Below, piece by piece: positions 11,281 to 23,234 of a DNA stretch of 64,000 nt (positions within the stretch are counted from its first letter, which is position 1; each line of letters begins with the position of its first letter). Source of the stretch: Ophiura sarsii. Its lineage: Eukaryota > Echinodermata > Ophiuroidea > Amphilepidida > Ophiuridae. The DNA lies in assembly GCA_035610835.1 (NCBI GenBank), contig CM069441.1, forward strand, positions 102,855,606 to 102,919,605, written 5' to 3'. The translations under genes were made by a program, and so were the position numbers. The notes beneath the pieces were generated by a model. It ran no database searches. It was not told the DNA's origin and was given only the letters and a program-made list of their open reading frames with translations.

Positions 11281-11363
11281 ACCTCCGTGGCCGAGTGGTA
11301 AACGGCGTCAGATTGTAAAACAAATTATTTTTCGACCGTGAGTTCGAAGCTCACTGTTGTCAC
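11281..11363 (+). pseudogene. Class II tRNA-like sequence, probable SINE head
   Basis: The A box GTGGCCGAGTGGTAAACGG followed by CGTCAGA resembles tRNA-Leu. The B box GAGTTCGAAGCTC lies about 50 bases further on with a self-pairing T stem (GTGAG/CTCAC). The anticodon arm is poorly formed (GATTGTAAAACAAATT), so no anticodon is assigned. The pol III promoter boxes are visible; whether they are active is unknown. Confidence 0.55.
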
Positions 11364-12060
11364 TTGTTGTTTTGTCACAAATTATATTGTTTTATCAGTT
11401 AAACATTGGAATTTTGATATGCATTTTTCCCTCTGCAATATGGCATTTGAAATAAAATTGCAATATAGGAGAGAATTATACGGCTTTTTCAAGAAACACG
11501 GCGGGGCCCTGGACATTTTTTCTCCATCGTGTTGCCGGTGTGTTCTTACGATACCAGGGTTCTTGCCACTATGATTGTTTGTGGCCGCCATCGTCTGGTC
11601 CTAGCCAGTGGCCACTGCGCCAACAATGGGTTCTTGGAGACCTTGATGCGTTTGGCTTAATATTTGACAATTTCGGACAGATTTCCGTGCTCTTCTTACG
11701 CGCTATTCATATATTTTGATCAGCGCAATGTAATCACTGGCCTGATCGCCGTAGGTATGATAGGGCCATTAACTAAACTCATACAACATTACTGTATGCC
11801 TTGAATGATAATTACTCAACCGTTCCCGAATCAAGCTGACGTGCAGATCGTGTAGTCTTAAAGAATGCACTCTGGGGACAAGATTGCATATTATATATTG
11901 TAATTTTAGTGTATCATGTTGCATCTGCTCGTTTACTTGCAGTTGCATTACTCTTGCGTCTTCTAGCCACCTGCTGGCAGTTGGGTTTTAATCTTTAGCT
12001 GTCTTAAATTGTTTATGTTTTACATAGTTTTAAAATTGGTCTTTAGTAGTTTGATAGTTT
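11364..12060. other. No firm gene; possible body of a retroelement ending at 12124
   Basis: Two overlapping short frames on opposite strands near 11338-11591 have no recognisable family. The stretch between the tRNA-like head at 11281 and the (ATT)n tail at 12124 could be one SINE/LINE-derived unit, but that would need a consensus to show. Confidence 0.35.
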
Positions 12061-12124
12061 GTACAGCGCATAGATACCACTTGTTTAATACGCTTTATAA
12101 ATGATTATTATTATTATTATTATT
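12061..12124 (+). repeat. Retroelement-type 3' tail ending in (ATT)n
   Basis: GTACAGCGCATAGATACCAC, then ACGCTTTATAAATG and an ATT microsatellite. The same arrangement occurs near 28259-28312 (+) and, reversed, near 43996-44072. The pattern GCGC…GCGCTTTATAA followed by ATT repeats is typical of SINE/LINE 3' ends in many invertebrates. Confidence 0.65.
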
Positions 12125-12125
12125 A

Positions 12126-13964
12126 AGATAGACATTTAGTTATCAATTATTATTTCACCCGTGATTTTGTCAGCACGTAATTAAATTGTTCGCGTTAAGT
12201 TTTGTTATATTATTTTGATAATATTTTTGTGAAGTAGCTCTCATTAACTTTGGAATCACTATTGAGGGTGCTCTTTAGCGGACATCTGACTTGTTACTTT
12301 CTAGGGCTTTGGTATAGCATGTATTATATAGAATGCGTACGTGTCTGGAGGCATAATAAATCCCTAAGATTAATCTGACAGCATGATGTATGCTCGGATA
12401 TGTAAGTCGAATTCAGATTAGTGTAAGCTTATAGCTTACATTTTCTGTAATTATTTGTTACAATTTCATATATTGGTGATTGTTACTGACTGCGTAAGGT
12501 TAGGATTTTTCCGTTTTAGGGTTATTTAACAGTTTGCGATGGGATATACAAGTTCCGTCTTAACACGTACTAGAAGGTTTAATACATGTACTTATAATTC
12601 AAAGATTGTGATCCAGATCGAACTTTAAATGAACGCCTGTTATACTTTACTGCTATTGATGAATGCATGATACAGTGCTAGATTGCCAGTCCACAATGCA
12701 CCACGATTTTTGTAAGTATATTTGTTAGTAAAATATTAGAAGTGTTCATCATAATTGAGTGGAATGCCCAGATGCAATGTGCAAGTATTTACCTCCAATG
12801 TGATAAACAACATACTAGTATGTAATGTAATCATTTGGAATTGATTGTGGTTCAAAAATCATACTATGATTGTCATAACGCTCGCAACCAGTTAGGCCTA
12901 ACCGGGCAATCGAATATCCGACGAGGAATAAATAAAATGTTGACATCGCATTACCAGTGTGGCGTATTTTCACCCAGGGGTATATTAACTCAACATTTTC
13001 AGTATAGTCCGGATATATCATTGTACAAACCAAATAATGATGTGCTCAACTATTGTGGCCCGTGAGGTCAACAACAACATTTGCTTCGGGTTAATAATAC
13101 ATTTAGCTTTTTACTCAGTCAGTAAAGTAAAAGTATAATGGGGAAAAAATATGTAATTAAACTTAATATAATAATTATAGTGGATTTCAATTATGAAACA
13201 TTGGTACATATATGTGCCAAAATTTAATAATGCGTACAACGATCCTTAACTCGCCTCTGAACGTACTACCATTCTCGTAAGAGAAGCTTCTGGGAACCGG
13301 TACCACTGTTTGGATGCTATGACATGAAGTGTATACTAACTTGTGCTACTGTGACAACAAACAAACATGATTAATATACAGTGTTTGAAAGCCAACCCCA
13401 GATTGCGATTGAATCTATTGCTCAAGTAATCACGGTATAATGACATGTGATGTTGTAGGTTTCTTCAAAAAGACGCTCCATCCCTAGATTTTAACTCCTA
13501 CCTGTTTAGTATCAAATAACATCTAATTACCTGCATACACGGGGCATACACGTAGGTTTAAACCTCACGGAAACACGGAATACGTGCTTATATTAACATC
13601 TATTAGTAAATACCATCAGTGAAAGGTGAAACATTTAACATGGATATGAACATACGTCATAAATTTAAAGAGATCATGAGTTTAGGAAGGCATACAACAT
13701 AATGTTCATGCTTGAATTAACACGGATGATATCAAATTATCCAACAAATCCGTGTCTTGCTATTTATTTTGACAACAGAACTGTTTCATGTAAGCTTAAC
13801 TAAAATGGGTACATCATGGTGGAAATTTAACCAATTACATCCTCCACCTAATGTGGTTCTACACTTTATCAAGTTAAACATTGTATACCATACCAGCAAA
13901 TGCATCATGTGGAGAAAAAAAACTACTAACATTTTGTGATGCCTTAGACTTATCATACTTATAG
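12126..13964. other. No gene seen
   Basis: AT-rich. Overlapping sense and antisense frames at 12815-13065 and 13757-13971 are short and lack motifs or splice context. Confidence 0.45.
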
Positions 13965-13995
13965 AGAGCAAAACGAGCTAAGCTCGTTTTGCTCT
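13965..13995. repeat. Perfect 15-bp inverted repeat with a 1-base spacer
   Basis: AGAGCAAAACGAGCT, a single A, then its exact reverse complement. As DNA it can form a cruciform; as RNA, a hairpin with almost no loop. Confidence 0.95.
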
Positions 13996-14075
13996 GAAAT
14001 TCTATCATAGCAGGAACCCTCAAAAATTATTAATTAATTAGTAATTAACATATCAAAAAGGAAGCATGTTCACTC

Positions 14076-14297
14076 ACGACAAAAGGAAGTAATGGACAAC
14101 AGGAGATACAAGATACAAGGCAAATCGTGTTTTTTGTAAGAGCCTTGAAAAGTGATGAGTGATGTTCTGCTAATGTTATATCAGTTTAATGTCACATTTA
14201 ATGTACATTTTTGAATATTTTGCAGAATTATTGTACCAAAACATGTTTTGCCTCATAGCTCTAAACTTTCCTGTTGTCCATTACTTCCTTTTGTCAT
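14076..14297. mobile_element. Short MITE with ~28-bp inverted ends
   Basis: GACAAAAGGAAGTAATGGAC followed by AACAGGA at the left is mirrored by TCCTGTT and GTCCATTACTTCCTTTTGTC at the right. It has no coding; the target duplication is unclear. Confidence 0.7.
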
Positions 14298-14885
14298 GGT
14301 AGGGCAGTATACTTGTATAAGTTTATTTGGATTTTATCTTCATCGTGAAGATTGCAGATATCACGAAAATCCGCACCCTGGAAACCCTTTATTTTCAATG
14401 TGTTTGACTATTTTTGATAATTAAAGTGATCGAGGCCATGGCAAGAATCACAAATAAGAAACTATATAGCCAAGTTATCATGGCAGTGTAAATACTAGTT
14501 ATCCATTTGGCGCCAAAATGTAACGGTAACTGATTATGGACTGAATCATTTTGAAAATGAATCGTGTTCTGTCAAGATTATACTAAAGATAACATAAAAT
14601 GCCGTCTCAAGTACTAGCAAACTCACTAAGTTCAAACAAATTGGTCGTACATATTTTTTTATGTGCCATGACACAACATCATGTTTCAGAATGATATTAG
14701 ACATTATCTCGACATGCATTTATTTCCGGATTGGTCAAAATAAATGGTTCATGAAAACTACGGTGCCAGGCTGGTACTATCGTCATCGCGCTTGAGAACA
14801 TCCGGGGATGATTTTGCGGTTAAGTACTGTTACTAGATTTACACTCCGTGTTGTCTTTTTAAAATTCTGGTACTACAACTGACAT
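14298..14885. other. No gene seen
   Basis: AT-rich sequence without repeats or frames worth noting. Confidence 0.45.
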
Positions 14886-15075
14886 TGGGCTATTCCATTT
14901 GAAATCCATACACCCCCTATGGAATTAGGCCTACATTACCTTAATCTTTCCCACAGTCGAGTTTGATTTTTTTTGAAGCAAGGGTGTCTTTATTTGAAAT
15001 CTACGCTCCCTGTGTAGAAGATTAAGGTCATGTCTTCCATAGGGGGTGTACAAAACATTTAATGTAGAAAATACA
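14886..15075. mobile_element. MITE of the GGCTATTCC family, first copy
   Basis: TGGGCTATTCCATTTGAAAT and CATACACCCCCTATGGA form the left side. CCATAGGGGGTGTAC near 15037-15051 is the inverted counterpart, with CTTAATCTT/AGATTAAGG pairing inside. The same left sequence recurs at 15424, showing a repeat family. Confidence 0.6.
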
Positions 15076-15423
15076 AAAGGTAGTCCGTCCGCCTGTAGAA
15101 TTACAATATTAACTCAAATGCTCACAGTTGGATGGAGTGTGGGAACAGTATAGAAATTGACTTTGTGGTATCCCTTTATTACGCTAATTCAGATTTCAAC
15201 ACTGGCCTACATGTTTTTAAAGGGTTGAATTGTAAATCCCCTCTCGTCCATTTGCCCGATCCAAGTCCCACAAGAACTCAAGCGTGTTTCCTCCCAATAC
15301 GATGGTCCAACCTTTACGCAGGGTGTTTCGCAGACTTTCAAATCTGCCACTACAAAACTTCAAATTAAAATTAAAATTTAGCAAACAAGAAATGATTGTA
15401 GGTACCAAACATTAATTGCCCTT

Positions 15424-15964
15424 AATTGGCTATTCCATTGAAATCTATACACCCCTCACGCTTAGAAAAAATGGTTCTAAAGTTGTCCTGCCAGGAGAAC
15501 CCTTAAAGGTTCTTTAAAGAACCAAAAATAGTTCCCCAAACATGATACAAAACCATTTTTGGTTGATACAGAACCATTTTTGGTTCTATGAAGAACCTTT
15601 TGGGGTTCTCCAATTTTCAAGAACCTTTTTTGAAGGTTCTGTAAAGAACCTCTCTCTTGAACCTTCAAAAAAGGTTCTTGAAAATTGAAGAACCCAAAGA
15701 GGTTCTTCATAGAACCAAAAATGGTTCTGTATCAACCAAAAATGGTTCTGAATCACGTTTGGGAACTGTTTTTGGTTCTTTAAAGAACCTTTAAGGGTTC
15801 TCCTGGCAGGACAAAAAAGGGTTCTTTAATTTCTTAGAGTGCTATTGAAGACATTACCTAAATCTGCCCCACAGGGAATGTGAATTTCAAAAATGGTTAC
15901 TGCATAGGTTGCGCAATTTGAAAGAGTAAGGCAATTTCTTCTGGATTTTCAACAGGAATAGCCC
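15424..15964. mobile_element. MITE of the GGCTATTCC family, second copy, interrupted
   Basis: ATTGGCTATTCCATTGAAAT at the left and AACAGGAATAGCCCA at the right are inverted ends. The body resumes after the nested element with CTATTGAAGACATTACCT, matching the first copy's CTATGGAATTAGGCCTACATTACCT in position. The interruption is the palindromic element 15457-15841. Confidence 0.65.
15457..15841. mobile_element. Fully palindromic MITE of the GGTTCT family, nested
   Basis: Nearly the whole 385 bp is one inverted repeat. The left side runs CACGCTTAGAAA, GTCCTGCCAGGAGAACCCTT, GGTTCTTTAAAGAACC; the right side is its reverse complement ending TTTCTTAGAGTG. AAAAATGGTTCT-type words recur inside. It sits inside the GGCTATTCC element, so it inserted later. 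A half-copy of related sequence appears near 47860-47960. No coding; a 77-codon antisense frame is a by-product. Confidence 0.85.
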
Positions 15965-18828
15965 AAATATAAAGACTAGATGTCAAAACAAAACCATCCC
16001 CTACTTATGGCCTGCTTTGTTTAATGTTATATCAGGGTTTGTCCTGTGAGCTTAAAACCATCATTAAGGGGAAGGTGAACGATAGGGGCTATTCCGTATT
16101 TTGCTTAAAATAACGTTAAGGCAAAAAAATAACGTTAAGGCGAAACATCAAACAAAGAAAGTTCCCCTTCATCCACTAATAAGGGTGAAATGTCAGAATA
16201 TAAATGTAAAATATAAAATAGGACTTATCAGAAACCATATCACTTCATAACCTCATCGTAGACCACCTCTATTTACCCCCGGCATATACCACATTACTTA
16301 CTCCCAAACCATCTCCCGCCATCAGCCCTTCCGTTGCTTATACCATATTACTTTATTAACCCCTACCTACTCCCAAGCTGTTTACGCCTTTATCCCATGG
16401 TTATTATTCCTATGTAAGAAACCCCATTATTTCATTACCTCGTTGCTCATCCATGGGTTATACCAATACGTTACTTTCATTAACCCTCTCTCGTGGCTTA
16501 CATCACATCTAATAGCACATATACAGCCAATCCAGAGTTCCACAAATTTCACTTATCGTACAGCTTCAGAGTGCTATAAATGTTGATTGTCTATCTTGAT
16601 CAGTGTTGCTTGAATCAAAACTTCTAAGTTCTATCAGTAGCCAACTGTGCAGGGGTTTGTACAGCAGAGTTCTGCCACATAAATTATCACTATTACCAGT
16701 ACTGTCGATGAGTGCTATTAATTCCTTATAGCTCTCGGCAGGTACGCTGCCTCGTGCTATAAATAAGTCATCACTTGTTGTTGATTTTACGGTATAGGTC
16801 CATCGTTTCCAGTTGTATATATATGTAATTGCAACATGACATTGCGAATTATGTTTCCACTTTCAAAAGACTCATTTGGGACACCCTATACATTAAGTTG
16901 TGTTCAATGATTAGTCGATATGAATCTCAGTTTTTCATAAAGACTTGCATAAAATGTTATAATGTTTAATGTAACGTAATGAAATTTGAAGTGATATACC
17001 GGTATAACTTAGAGTCTATTCTGACCTTTTAAATATCAATTTCCTTGCGCTTAGTTTGTTTTTGTCCAGAAACATACGAAAGGAAATGCAATAACGCGAT
17101 AAAGGTGCCTCTGTGCATTAACTGTCACTGTATTACGTGACAGTTAGTCAAATACGCTTAAACAATTCGAATAATTATAGGTAATTGCGTGTATGTCAAG
17201 AGAGGAATCATATGTGTGCTCCATCTAAATAACTGTCAGGTATTTGTTGCCTACATAATCGCGAAATGTCTCAAAAAGATAGAAAATAGTAATTTGATCC
17301 TTGCTGTGAAGTGAATAGCGTCTTTCCTTAAACCAGGACTCTCCAAAGAGGGCCACACTCTATTTCGGTAACTATACTTTAAATGGCTTAAGGGTGACCG
17401 ACATGCTCTATTAAGCTAGCGTGCACTCAAAAAGGTTTCATTTTAAAGAAGTTTGGTCTTCACAATTAGTCAATCAGGTAACCTACTCGGGTCATCTACC
17501 TTTAAGACAGGTATCAAAAATTATCAGTATCATGTAGGACTTTTTAATATAAAGCTGAACAGTTACAGTAAGGCACAATCCCATGCGTGTGTTAATTTGA
17601 GAAAGCGCCGCGCATGAACCCATATTGTATCTATTCTTATGTGTATGCAACATGAATGTAAGTCACACAATCAGACATGACAATTATTGGAATATTTATG
17701 CCGATCAAGAAACGTAAACCCTCTTTTCTTTCTGCTACAAATGTCATATTTTAAACAAAAACGAGAATTGTAACTTTGAAAGAACTATGAAAACGGTGGT
17801 TTTCCACATAATCATTTAGCTGTAAAAAAATCTTTTCAAAAAGATACGAGTCGAATTGAAATGGGACACAACGACCCATATACTACTATCATAACTATCC
17901 TGATTTGGCACTGCCGGGTTTATAATAGCAACTGCTGGAATGGTGTGCACAGTGGAGAAAAGCTGCTTCCTGTTCGTGACACCTTTCGCTCGTGGTTATC
18001 ATCATTAATAAAACAAAGGGGAAATATAGGATTGAAATAAGTGACATTTGTGCAATTTTATTCCATATATATATCCGCATATAGACACTTTCAACAACTG
18101 TTGCATGTCAACTTTGCTCTATAAATAATAGAAGTCCTTGTTATATGAACGTGATTTTCACATAGAAAATCCAGAAAAGCATGTTGCCACTCCCTAAATT
18201 CCAACTTTGCTGTGATATTATATACACTTTTGTGTCAAAATGATTGTAAGCTTTGCAATGTGTAACAAAATAGACGCCAAGCGGATTTGCTTATCATGGA
18301 CTTTATTTATGTTCGGCAGGGCTTTTACCATGGTTTTATCACGTTGTAATTATCCCGCGAAATCTGTTTATATTGTCACTTAAAAATGAAACAATCGTGG
18401 TTCAGTGGCAAATACTACTAAGATTTTGACCCCAGAAAACTTTGTGTTGGCTCTTTTTTGTGTACGAAATTGGCATAAAACTGAAAAAATAAGGGGGAAA
18501 TTGCGGTAATGAAAACCAAACTGGTATTTATAATTAGTGTTACAGATTTGTGAAAAAGCTTTAATTTGGCATATTTATTATTAAACTTGTAATTAACTAG
18601 AATGAATGAATGAATGAATTTGCCATCGGTATCTATGATTAATAAGTATATTCAGCAAATTTCAATTACTTGGTAATTATTACCAGACTCACTTTAGTAA
18701 TTGTTTGGTGGTCTATGGGGAAGTTTAAGGATATAAAACGCTTTTGAGACTATTGGATAGGGTTTGCAAGTGGTATATCAAGGATATATTAATACGACGG
18801 TGAAAATCATATTGCGTAGAATAAAATC
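15965..18828. other. No gene seen; weak minisatellite near 16230-16500
   Basis: Between 16230 and 16500 a degenerate unit containing TTATACCA(T/A)…ACTTT.ATTAACCC recurs about four times. AAATAACGTTAAGGC is doubled near 16115-16143. A possible inverted-repeat end (GGGACACCCTATA) lies near 16878. (AATG)n occurs at about 18600-18617. The rest shows no supported gene. Confidence 0.45.
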
Positions 18829-18865
18829 AAGATATACCAAATTGGCGTGGGGAAACAAGCAATAA

Positions 18866-19578
18866 GGGAGTGTTCATAAATACTTTGGTGGGGGGGGGTT
18901 GGAAAATATGAGGGGGGGGCCAACCAAAAAAAAGGTTCTTAAAAGGGGGGGTCAGGGAAAAAAGTGCTTGTATAGGGGGGGGGGGTCCAAAAAAAAGGTT
19001 GGTATTGTTTACAGCCAAAATGTATCTCAATCGTGACAAAAATAGGTGTAAAGTCAAAAATTTCGCGCGCTACGCGCGCGTATCTTGACTCATAACAATC
19101 TTGTTGGTTCATTTTATTTTCCGCCCCCCCCCCATATCAATAACCTATATAGCTACGCCGCTGGAGCCTAAAACATTTGAAGATGAAGAGGATGCAGATA
19201 AAGAAGAAGAGGAGGACATACATGTACCACAGCGATCACGAGTGTCGGGCAGGATTATAAAGAAGAAGACCTACACTGATTTTGTTTGACTTTTCAATTG
19301 TGTTATATTATATATCTTTAATAAATAGTTTGATATAACCCACCTACCATAATAAAAGGGATTGTGACTATGTCTATAGGTTTATATAGAATGTTGTTAT
19401 TGTTTCTGTTATATAACGTGAACAGACAGGGGGGGGGTCAACACAAAAAAAGGTTCTTGAAAGGGGGGGTCAAGAAAAAAACCCACCCTATTTGGGGGGG
19501 GGGTCCAAAAAAAAAAGATGTCCATGGCTCAATTGTTTCCAACCCCCCCCCCCCACCAAAGTATTTATGAACACTCCC
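18866..19578. mobile_element. PIF/Harbinger-type element, TAA target duplication
   Basis: The ends GGGAGTGTTCATAAATACTT and AAGTATTTATGAACACTCCC are inverted and extend into TTGGTGGGGG / CCCCCACCAA. TAA flanks both sides (18863-18865 and 19579-19581). The interior has poly-G runs, an almost perfect GCGCGCTACGCGCGC hairpin near 19065 and a hAT-like end (CTACGCCGCTG) at 19153-19163. A C-terminal-looking open frame ends at 19289. A related copy begins at 61483. Confidence 0.8.
19164..19289 (+). CDS. C-terminal coding fragment, acidic then basic, unknown protein
   Basis: The open frame continuing from 19101 reads sensibly only from about 19164. A block of about 18 acidic residues with few exceptions (FEDEEDADKEEEEDIHVP) is followed by a basic tail (RSRVSGRIIKKKTYTDFV) and a TGA. 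Acidic stretches followed by a basic C-terminus occur in chromatin and nucleolar proteins, but no family is recognised. It lies inside the Harbinger-type element, so it may be a captured exon, the last exon of a transposon protein, or low-complexity chance. Confidence 0.3.
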   Translation, partial: EPKTFEDEEDADKEEEEDIHVPQRSRVSGRIIKKKTYTDFV

Positions 19579-19639
19579 TAACAAGGGATACCTTGTTATT
19601 GCTTGTTTCCTCACACCAAGTTGGTATATATTGTTTTTA

Positions 19640-20563
19640 TAGAAATCTTCTTGTATATTCAATTTTCTGATCCTTGGTGTGTTTTGTTCCTGCGTCCGTT
19701 GGATTCATCTTTTCGCATGTTTATCACACTGCACATTAAGTCGACTTTAACTTAACACTTAAAAGAGATGACTTGACATTTCTCTCGAGCCCCCGGTGGG
19801 TCTGCAATTGACTTCGGTTCACTTAGAATTCTTTGTGCTCTCCAATCGAACCTCATCCCCGTAGGCTTAGTAGAATATACACGGACATACTCCTTTCAAT
19901 GCCTATCTATTCCTATCAACATGTCTGTCTGCACAGACTGCTGGAGATTCACCTGAATGGTACTTTTAACCCGAACGAACCAGAGGGAATTGTCCAGAGC
20001 TTGTTCGTTAGTAGGCTTTTTTTTTACACTTCTTTGCACATTGCACATTTCCTTGGGCGATGTATGCTCCACAAACTCCATTCCGAAACAGTGGTTTGTC
20101 TGTTGCGGAATATATGGATGATTGAAAACGAAAAGCCTACAAAAACAGGTTATAGAAAGTAACAACCAATTTCCATGGGATCTTAAATAAGCATCTCGTA
20201 AGATGTTTACTATAGTACCTCAACGCCCAACTTTCGAAAGTAGGCTTTTCATTCCGGCTCTCCGTTTTCAATCATCCATGTATTTTTGAAATCCACATAT
20301 TTGTTGGGAGATTGCTATACACCATATCCTCGATCCATGTCAAATTACCAGATTTTTTTAACCGAAATTATTTTGTGGCAATTTGGCAATAACGAACATT
20401 GTATATTTCAACACCAATTTCAGATGAAACACATTAACTATGTTATTTAGATCGGCCCATGTATGTGCTTTTCAAAACAGTACCGGTAAGCCATGTATCG
20501 GAAGCGTGGGAGGGTATGCATGGTTATCAGCCAAAGTATCGGAGCATTTCAGATCAAGTTGCT
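19640..20563. other. No supported gene
   Basis: Opposed frames of 109 and 89 codons overlap at 19833-20165. Neither shows a motif, and their overlap on both strands suggests low stop density rather than coding. Confidence 0.4.
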
Positions 20564-20567
20564 TTAA

Positions 20568-20964
20568 GGGGCACTAAGAGATGTGTTGGAGGCTGCGCCC
20601 TCAATTATGATAAAAACTGGGATTAGTATATTTTTATAATTGTATTACATGTATGAACTTACACCTATAAGGATTAAGAAAAATCAGCCCTCTTTGTACA
20701 AGAAAACGTCGATTAAAAAATGCTCGTACAGCCGGGACGAGAAATTTACGTCCGACAGTATCCCACTGCAGTACGCGTGATACATAACGCGAACCATATT
20801 TGCATAGAGGGCGTTTTTCAATAAATAGCGATGATATTGTTTTAATCAAGTTTTGCTGTGTTTTTGTTAGTAGAAACAACAATAATAGCAATTTTTGATG
20901 TTCATCTTGAATTCTGAAGTAAATTTTTAAACATTTAAAATTTTCAACACCACTTAATGTCCCT
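20568..20964. mobile_element. TTAA-flanked MITE, copy A
   Basis: GGGGCACTAAG at the left and CTTAATGTCCCT at the right are inverted, with TTAA outside each end (20564-20567, 20965-20968). The interior matches copies B (37392-37791) and C (49075-49479). TTAA duplication is typical of piggyBac-type elements. The 138-codon antisense frame here is also a by-product of the repeat, since the other copies break it. Confidence 0.8.
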
Positions 20965-20968
20965 TTAA

Positions 20969-21804
20969 CAAAAACGCCATGAAAATAGGTTACCAGTTTT
21001 TCACATGATGATTTATGTTCTACATGAAGTTTTATCATAAAAACATTCATTTTACTAAATTTAAATTGCTTCAGTGCTTCTAAATGGTGGATGCAAATAA
21101 AAGGTCACTTAGAATAAATTGCCCATATAAATGATAAAACCTTGCAGTAAACGAACTTCCGATGCTGTATATCACATTTGGGAATATTTGCTAATGATAA
21201 AAATCTTGTTGGCCAAAAAATCGCAGGAGTAATGAGAAAATTACGCGGGTTCTTCTATCAAACACTCAGATGAAACTGGGATGGAACAGCTCATATACCA
21301 TTTAATACACGTATCAAGGGACATTATATTGGTAATGCTTTGCTAGATTTAAACGTTTTATTTATGGCACGACCATTACGCTTACCTGATCATGAAGCTA
21401 GAAGACCTGATGATCACTTCATCAGAATATCAAATCAACATTCATACTGTCATAATACTATCATCACAATTTCATCAAAATATCAAGTCAACATTCAGAT
21501 GAACTTCATTTAACCCTACCTATACAAGTATAAACTGTATAAAGTGTTCTCCGTAATCTATTTTCTGCCAAAATTAACAACGGATCTGTTTTCATGATAT
21601 CTATACATGTATTCATTAAGTTCGTGTCATTACACTAATTTCTACAATAACAACTATGTTAGACACTTGAATTGACGCCTTACTTGAATAAAATATACAT
21701 TAATATTTAGCTTACAGCATCTCAAGGAAAGATCTTTTAGACCAACAATTTACAGGGGTCAGAAATGTACGCTGTCCCATTTCATGTCAACATATTTGTT
21801 TTGA
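20969..21804. other. No gene seen; partial duplication with 22035-22260
   Basis: Words such as ATCAAATCAACATTCA/ATCAAGTCAACATTCA and GTTCTC(C/A)(G/A)TAATCTATTT recur between about 21300-21580 and 22070-22240, suggesting an old local duplication. Confidence 0.35.
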
Positions 21805-21806
21805 TA

Positions 21807-22032
21807 CACACAGAAAACACTATGTAAAAAAATTACACAAATTATGTAAAAAATACATAATCTGTGTAAAAATAGAACTCCATAATACTATGTTAACAGT
21901 TGTGTTAAGCTTTTGCATAGGAATTTACACAAGCTTGGGTATAGGCCTATATTACATGTTTTATGTAAACTCTTACATAATAATTATGGAGTTCTATATT
22001 TACATAATTTTTTACATAGTGTTTTCTGTGTG
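21807..22032. mobile_element. Palindromic TA-flanked MITE, 226 bp
   Basis: CACACAGAAAACACTATGTA and TACATAGTGTTTTCTGTGTG are exact inverted ends, flanked by TA (21805-21806 and 22033-22034). The arms continue inward through TTACATAA and ACTCCATAAT/ATTATGGAGT. A Tc1/mariner-like MITE is inferred. Confidence 0.85.
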
Positions 22033-22034
22033 TA

Positions 22035-23063
22035 GGGATTGAATTGATCAAGTCACATATCTTTAAAATATCAAAGGAAATATTGCTTTACTAGATTTCA
22101 AACATTTATGTCACGACTTGTACGTTTTGTATGAACGGTTCACACTCGTACCAGATATCAAAATAATCAAATTTAAAACCCCAGTAGTATAAGTCCAAAC
22201 AAAATAGTTCTCAATAATCTATTTAGTGGGCAATTTGATCAACCAATATCATTATACTAGATTCAATTGATAAGATAATAAGCGCCATACCATTTACACG
22301 AAACTATACAGAAATAGCTATTTTAGAAACACGTATTGAGTAACTTACTTCAACACCTTCGCATGAAGTCAACCTGTTTTATAGCGGCAGTGAATCATTC
22401 TAAACAAAATCTAACATTAACATTCTTAAACTGCAATGCACTGAAATGCACGTTGCTTGAAATTATGTATAATCTGAAATATGCATCAACTATAATTCAA
22501 CTAAACTGTTTTCCCAAGGGTTTTTGTTCCACGACTAAACTGTTTTCCCAAGAGTTTTGTCAATAACATCAGGATACATGTTTCAAGTTCATGGTTCAAA
22601 ACTTTAACAATGTATCTTCATTACAGCTGACAGATACGCAGCTCAGATGAGGAACATTTGGTATGTGTGAGAAACGATACATAAGAATTTTACGACAACA
22701 ACGACCCAAGTGCATCCTCAACATGCTCGATACATGACGGATACATGACAAAATGTCCAAATGAGGAGTAAAGAAAGCAATATCAAGCTCATGTAGACTG
22801 TGTACGAATCAAACATGCAATCTCTGTCGTTTTAAATTCTTTATCTTCACGCTAAGAGGTTATCCATGTAACGGATTAGCTGCCATGCCATCTTGTCGGG
22901 AATAACAATTTTGTTTAAGATTTTCAGAAAGAAGACACACCTGTCCCGACCCCTGCTTAGGCCAATTTGGTAGCATGGTTCACACAATGAATTGGACGTC
23001 ATGTACCGATTGAATAGGCCGGGTGCGATTCCCCCTTGTTGTTCGATGCGCGTGGCTACATGA
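22035..23063. other. No gene seen; one short tandem repeat
   Basis: ACTAAACTGTTTTCCCAAG is doubled with a 33-bp period near 22500-22555. A weak tRNA-like pair of boxes occurs near 22960-23035 but was not accepted. Confidence 0.4.
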
Positions 23064-23234
23064 CAGTGGCGTAACTAAGGTCTTCAATTTAGGGGGAGGG
23101 CATGAGGGGAAGGACAGGCCTTTGATCAAGGGGTATAACCGACTTATTCTTTTGATAATATACATAGAGTTTGTCAATTCATTTAGGGCATCAGGGGACG
23201 AGCCTTCTGCCCCCCTTTTATAGTAACGCCCCTG
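23064..23234. mobile_element. hAT-type MITE, 171 bp
   Basis: CAGTGGCGTAACTA at the left and TAGTAACGCCCCTG at the right are inverted with two differences. The flanking 8-mers CTACATGA and CTGCGTGG match at five positions and differ by three transitions, as an aged 8-bp target duplication would. The C-rich 3' part resembles other members of this family. Confidence 0.65.

Larger units (their letters stand above)
18829..19632. mobile_element. Palindromic element split by a Harbinger-type insertion
   Basis: ATACCAAATTGGCGTGGGG plus AAACAAGCAATAA on the left mirrors TTATTGCTTGTTT plus CCTCACACCAAGTTGGTAT on the right (about 19593-19632). Removing 18866-19578 and one TAA copy restores a tight hairpin with CAATAACAAGG facing CCTTGTTATTG. 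The outer arms are about 40 bp each; no coding. Confidence 0.7.

Noticed and set aside
20634..21050. 138-codon antisense frame
   Set aside because: It lies in MITE copy A; copies B and C break it, so it is not conserved as coding.
22960..23060. Possible tRNA-like sequence (TAGGCCAATTTGGTAGCATGG … GGGTGCGATTCC)
   Set aside because: The boxes match poorly and no anticodon arm could be drawn; too weak to call.
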